Assembly (NCBI RefSeq): GCF_020829685.1
Contig: NZ_JAIVFR010000461.1
Location: 1-5,734, forward strand
Source: Nostoc sp. CHAB 5715
Lineage (GTDB): Bacteria > Cyanobacteriota > Cyanobacteriia > Cyanobacteriales > Nostocaceae
Length of the DNA: 5,734 nucleotides
Reading direction: 5' to 3'
Shown in pieces: positions 5,660 through 5,734 of this stretch. A model generated the notes under the pieces. The model had not been told where the DNA came from, did no database searches, and saw only the letters and a program-made list of their open reading frames with translations. Made by a program: the position numbers and the translations under genes. Numbering within the stretch: position 1 is the first letter of the stretch; every line of letters begins with the position of its first letter.

Positions 5660-5676
5660 AAGAGTGGGATTGAAAC
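5645..5676. CRISPR. Solitary CRISPR-like repeat unit (no array seen)
   Basis: CCCACCCTT (5649-5657) and AAGAGTGGG (5660-5668) pair over nine bases with one mismatch. ATTGAAAC (5669-5676) follows directly. A short palindrome ending in ATTGAAAC is the layout of many type I and III repeats in cyanobacteria, where those eight bases form the 5' handle of the crRNA. Only one unit is present. The 58 bases from its end to the window edge hold no second copy, and on the left it runs into heptad repeats. It is therefore an orphan unit, a degenerate array end, or a look-alike. No cas gene is in the window. The exact left boundary is a guess. Confidence 0.4.
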
Positions 5677-5685
5677 AAGGACGTT

Positions 5686-5716
5686 TTATACCTCGCTGCA
5701 AGCAGTCTCGGTATAA
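5686..5716. other. Two-part hairpin at the window end
   Basis: TTATACC (5686-5692) pairs with GGTATAA (5710-5716), and inside it CTGC (5696-5699) pairs with GCAG (5702-5705) around an AA loop. The asymmetric TCG/TCTC interior loop separates the two stems. The sequence after it is AT-rich (TTATAAGTTTAAA). It might be the end of an IS200/IS605-type element, whose ends carry imperfect hairpins, or a terminator. No transposase is visible in the window. Confidence 0.4.
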
Positions 5717-5734
5717 TTATAAGTTTAAACTGGG

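Noticed and set aside
5645..5734. Start of a multi-unit CRISPR array
   Set aside because: A spacer of normal length would place a second repeat inside the window, and none is seen.

Overview
The window looks like a chromosomal stretch from a filamentous cyanobacterium. Seven exact copies of the HIP1 octamer GCGATCGC (starting at 1728, 3019, 3081, 3444, 3988, 4992 and 5571), moderate GC content, low-complexity intergenic repeats (G-rich GGGGGAGATGAGG units, CAGAAGG heptads) and the gene families present all point that way. I cannot assign a genus from the sequence alone.

Layout, left to right. (1) 1-457, minus strand: the N-terminal part of a membrane family-2 glycosyltransferase, very probably the monoglucosyldiacylglycerol synthase that starts glycolipid synthesis for thylakoid membranes. 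It runs off the left edge. (2) 458-1162: no intact gene. It holds a 70-codon minus-strand remnant that resembles the tail region of a radical SAM protein, and a large imperfect fold-back of G-rich and C-rich tandem repeats. (3) 1163-1576: a short unrecognised protein gene of 124 codons with a good ribosome-binding site and a convincing intrinsic terminator. (4) 1797-2459, minus strand: a DUF433 antitoxin / DUF5615 PIN-like toxin pair with a 4-base GTGA overlap. The toxin frame is broken by what looks like a single extra base in a CCCC run. (5) 2460-2693: a divergent intergenic region with a 13-bp palindrome inside a 10-bp inverted repeat. (6) 2694-4613, plus strand: a complete 639-residue membrane-anchored GTPase of the Era/dynamin-like (YeeP-type) group. 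(7) 4614-5734: a gene graveyard. Two kinds of intergenic palindromic repeat are followed by a histidine-kinase relic (GAF end, H-box and ATPase pieces in three reading frames). A nucleotidyltransferase then starts at the relic's end and is cut off by a heptad repeat, and a single CRISPR-like repeat unit and a further hairpin follow.

The intact genes do not form one pathway. The glycosyltransferase and the GTPase are both membrane proteins, but they are separated and on opposite strands. The toxin-antitoxin pair, the kinase relic and the truncated nucleotidyltransferase are typical accessory-region content. The clearest message of the window is decay and repeat invasion: the PIN-like toxin, the kinase and the nucleotidyltransferase each show a specific, locatable lesion. 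I did not find a convincing new multi-gene system. The most unusual feature is the right end, where a nucleotidyltransferase gene, a heptad repeat, a solitary CRISPR-type repeat and a hairpin abut within about 110 bases.
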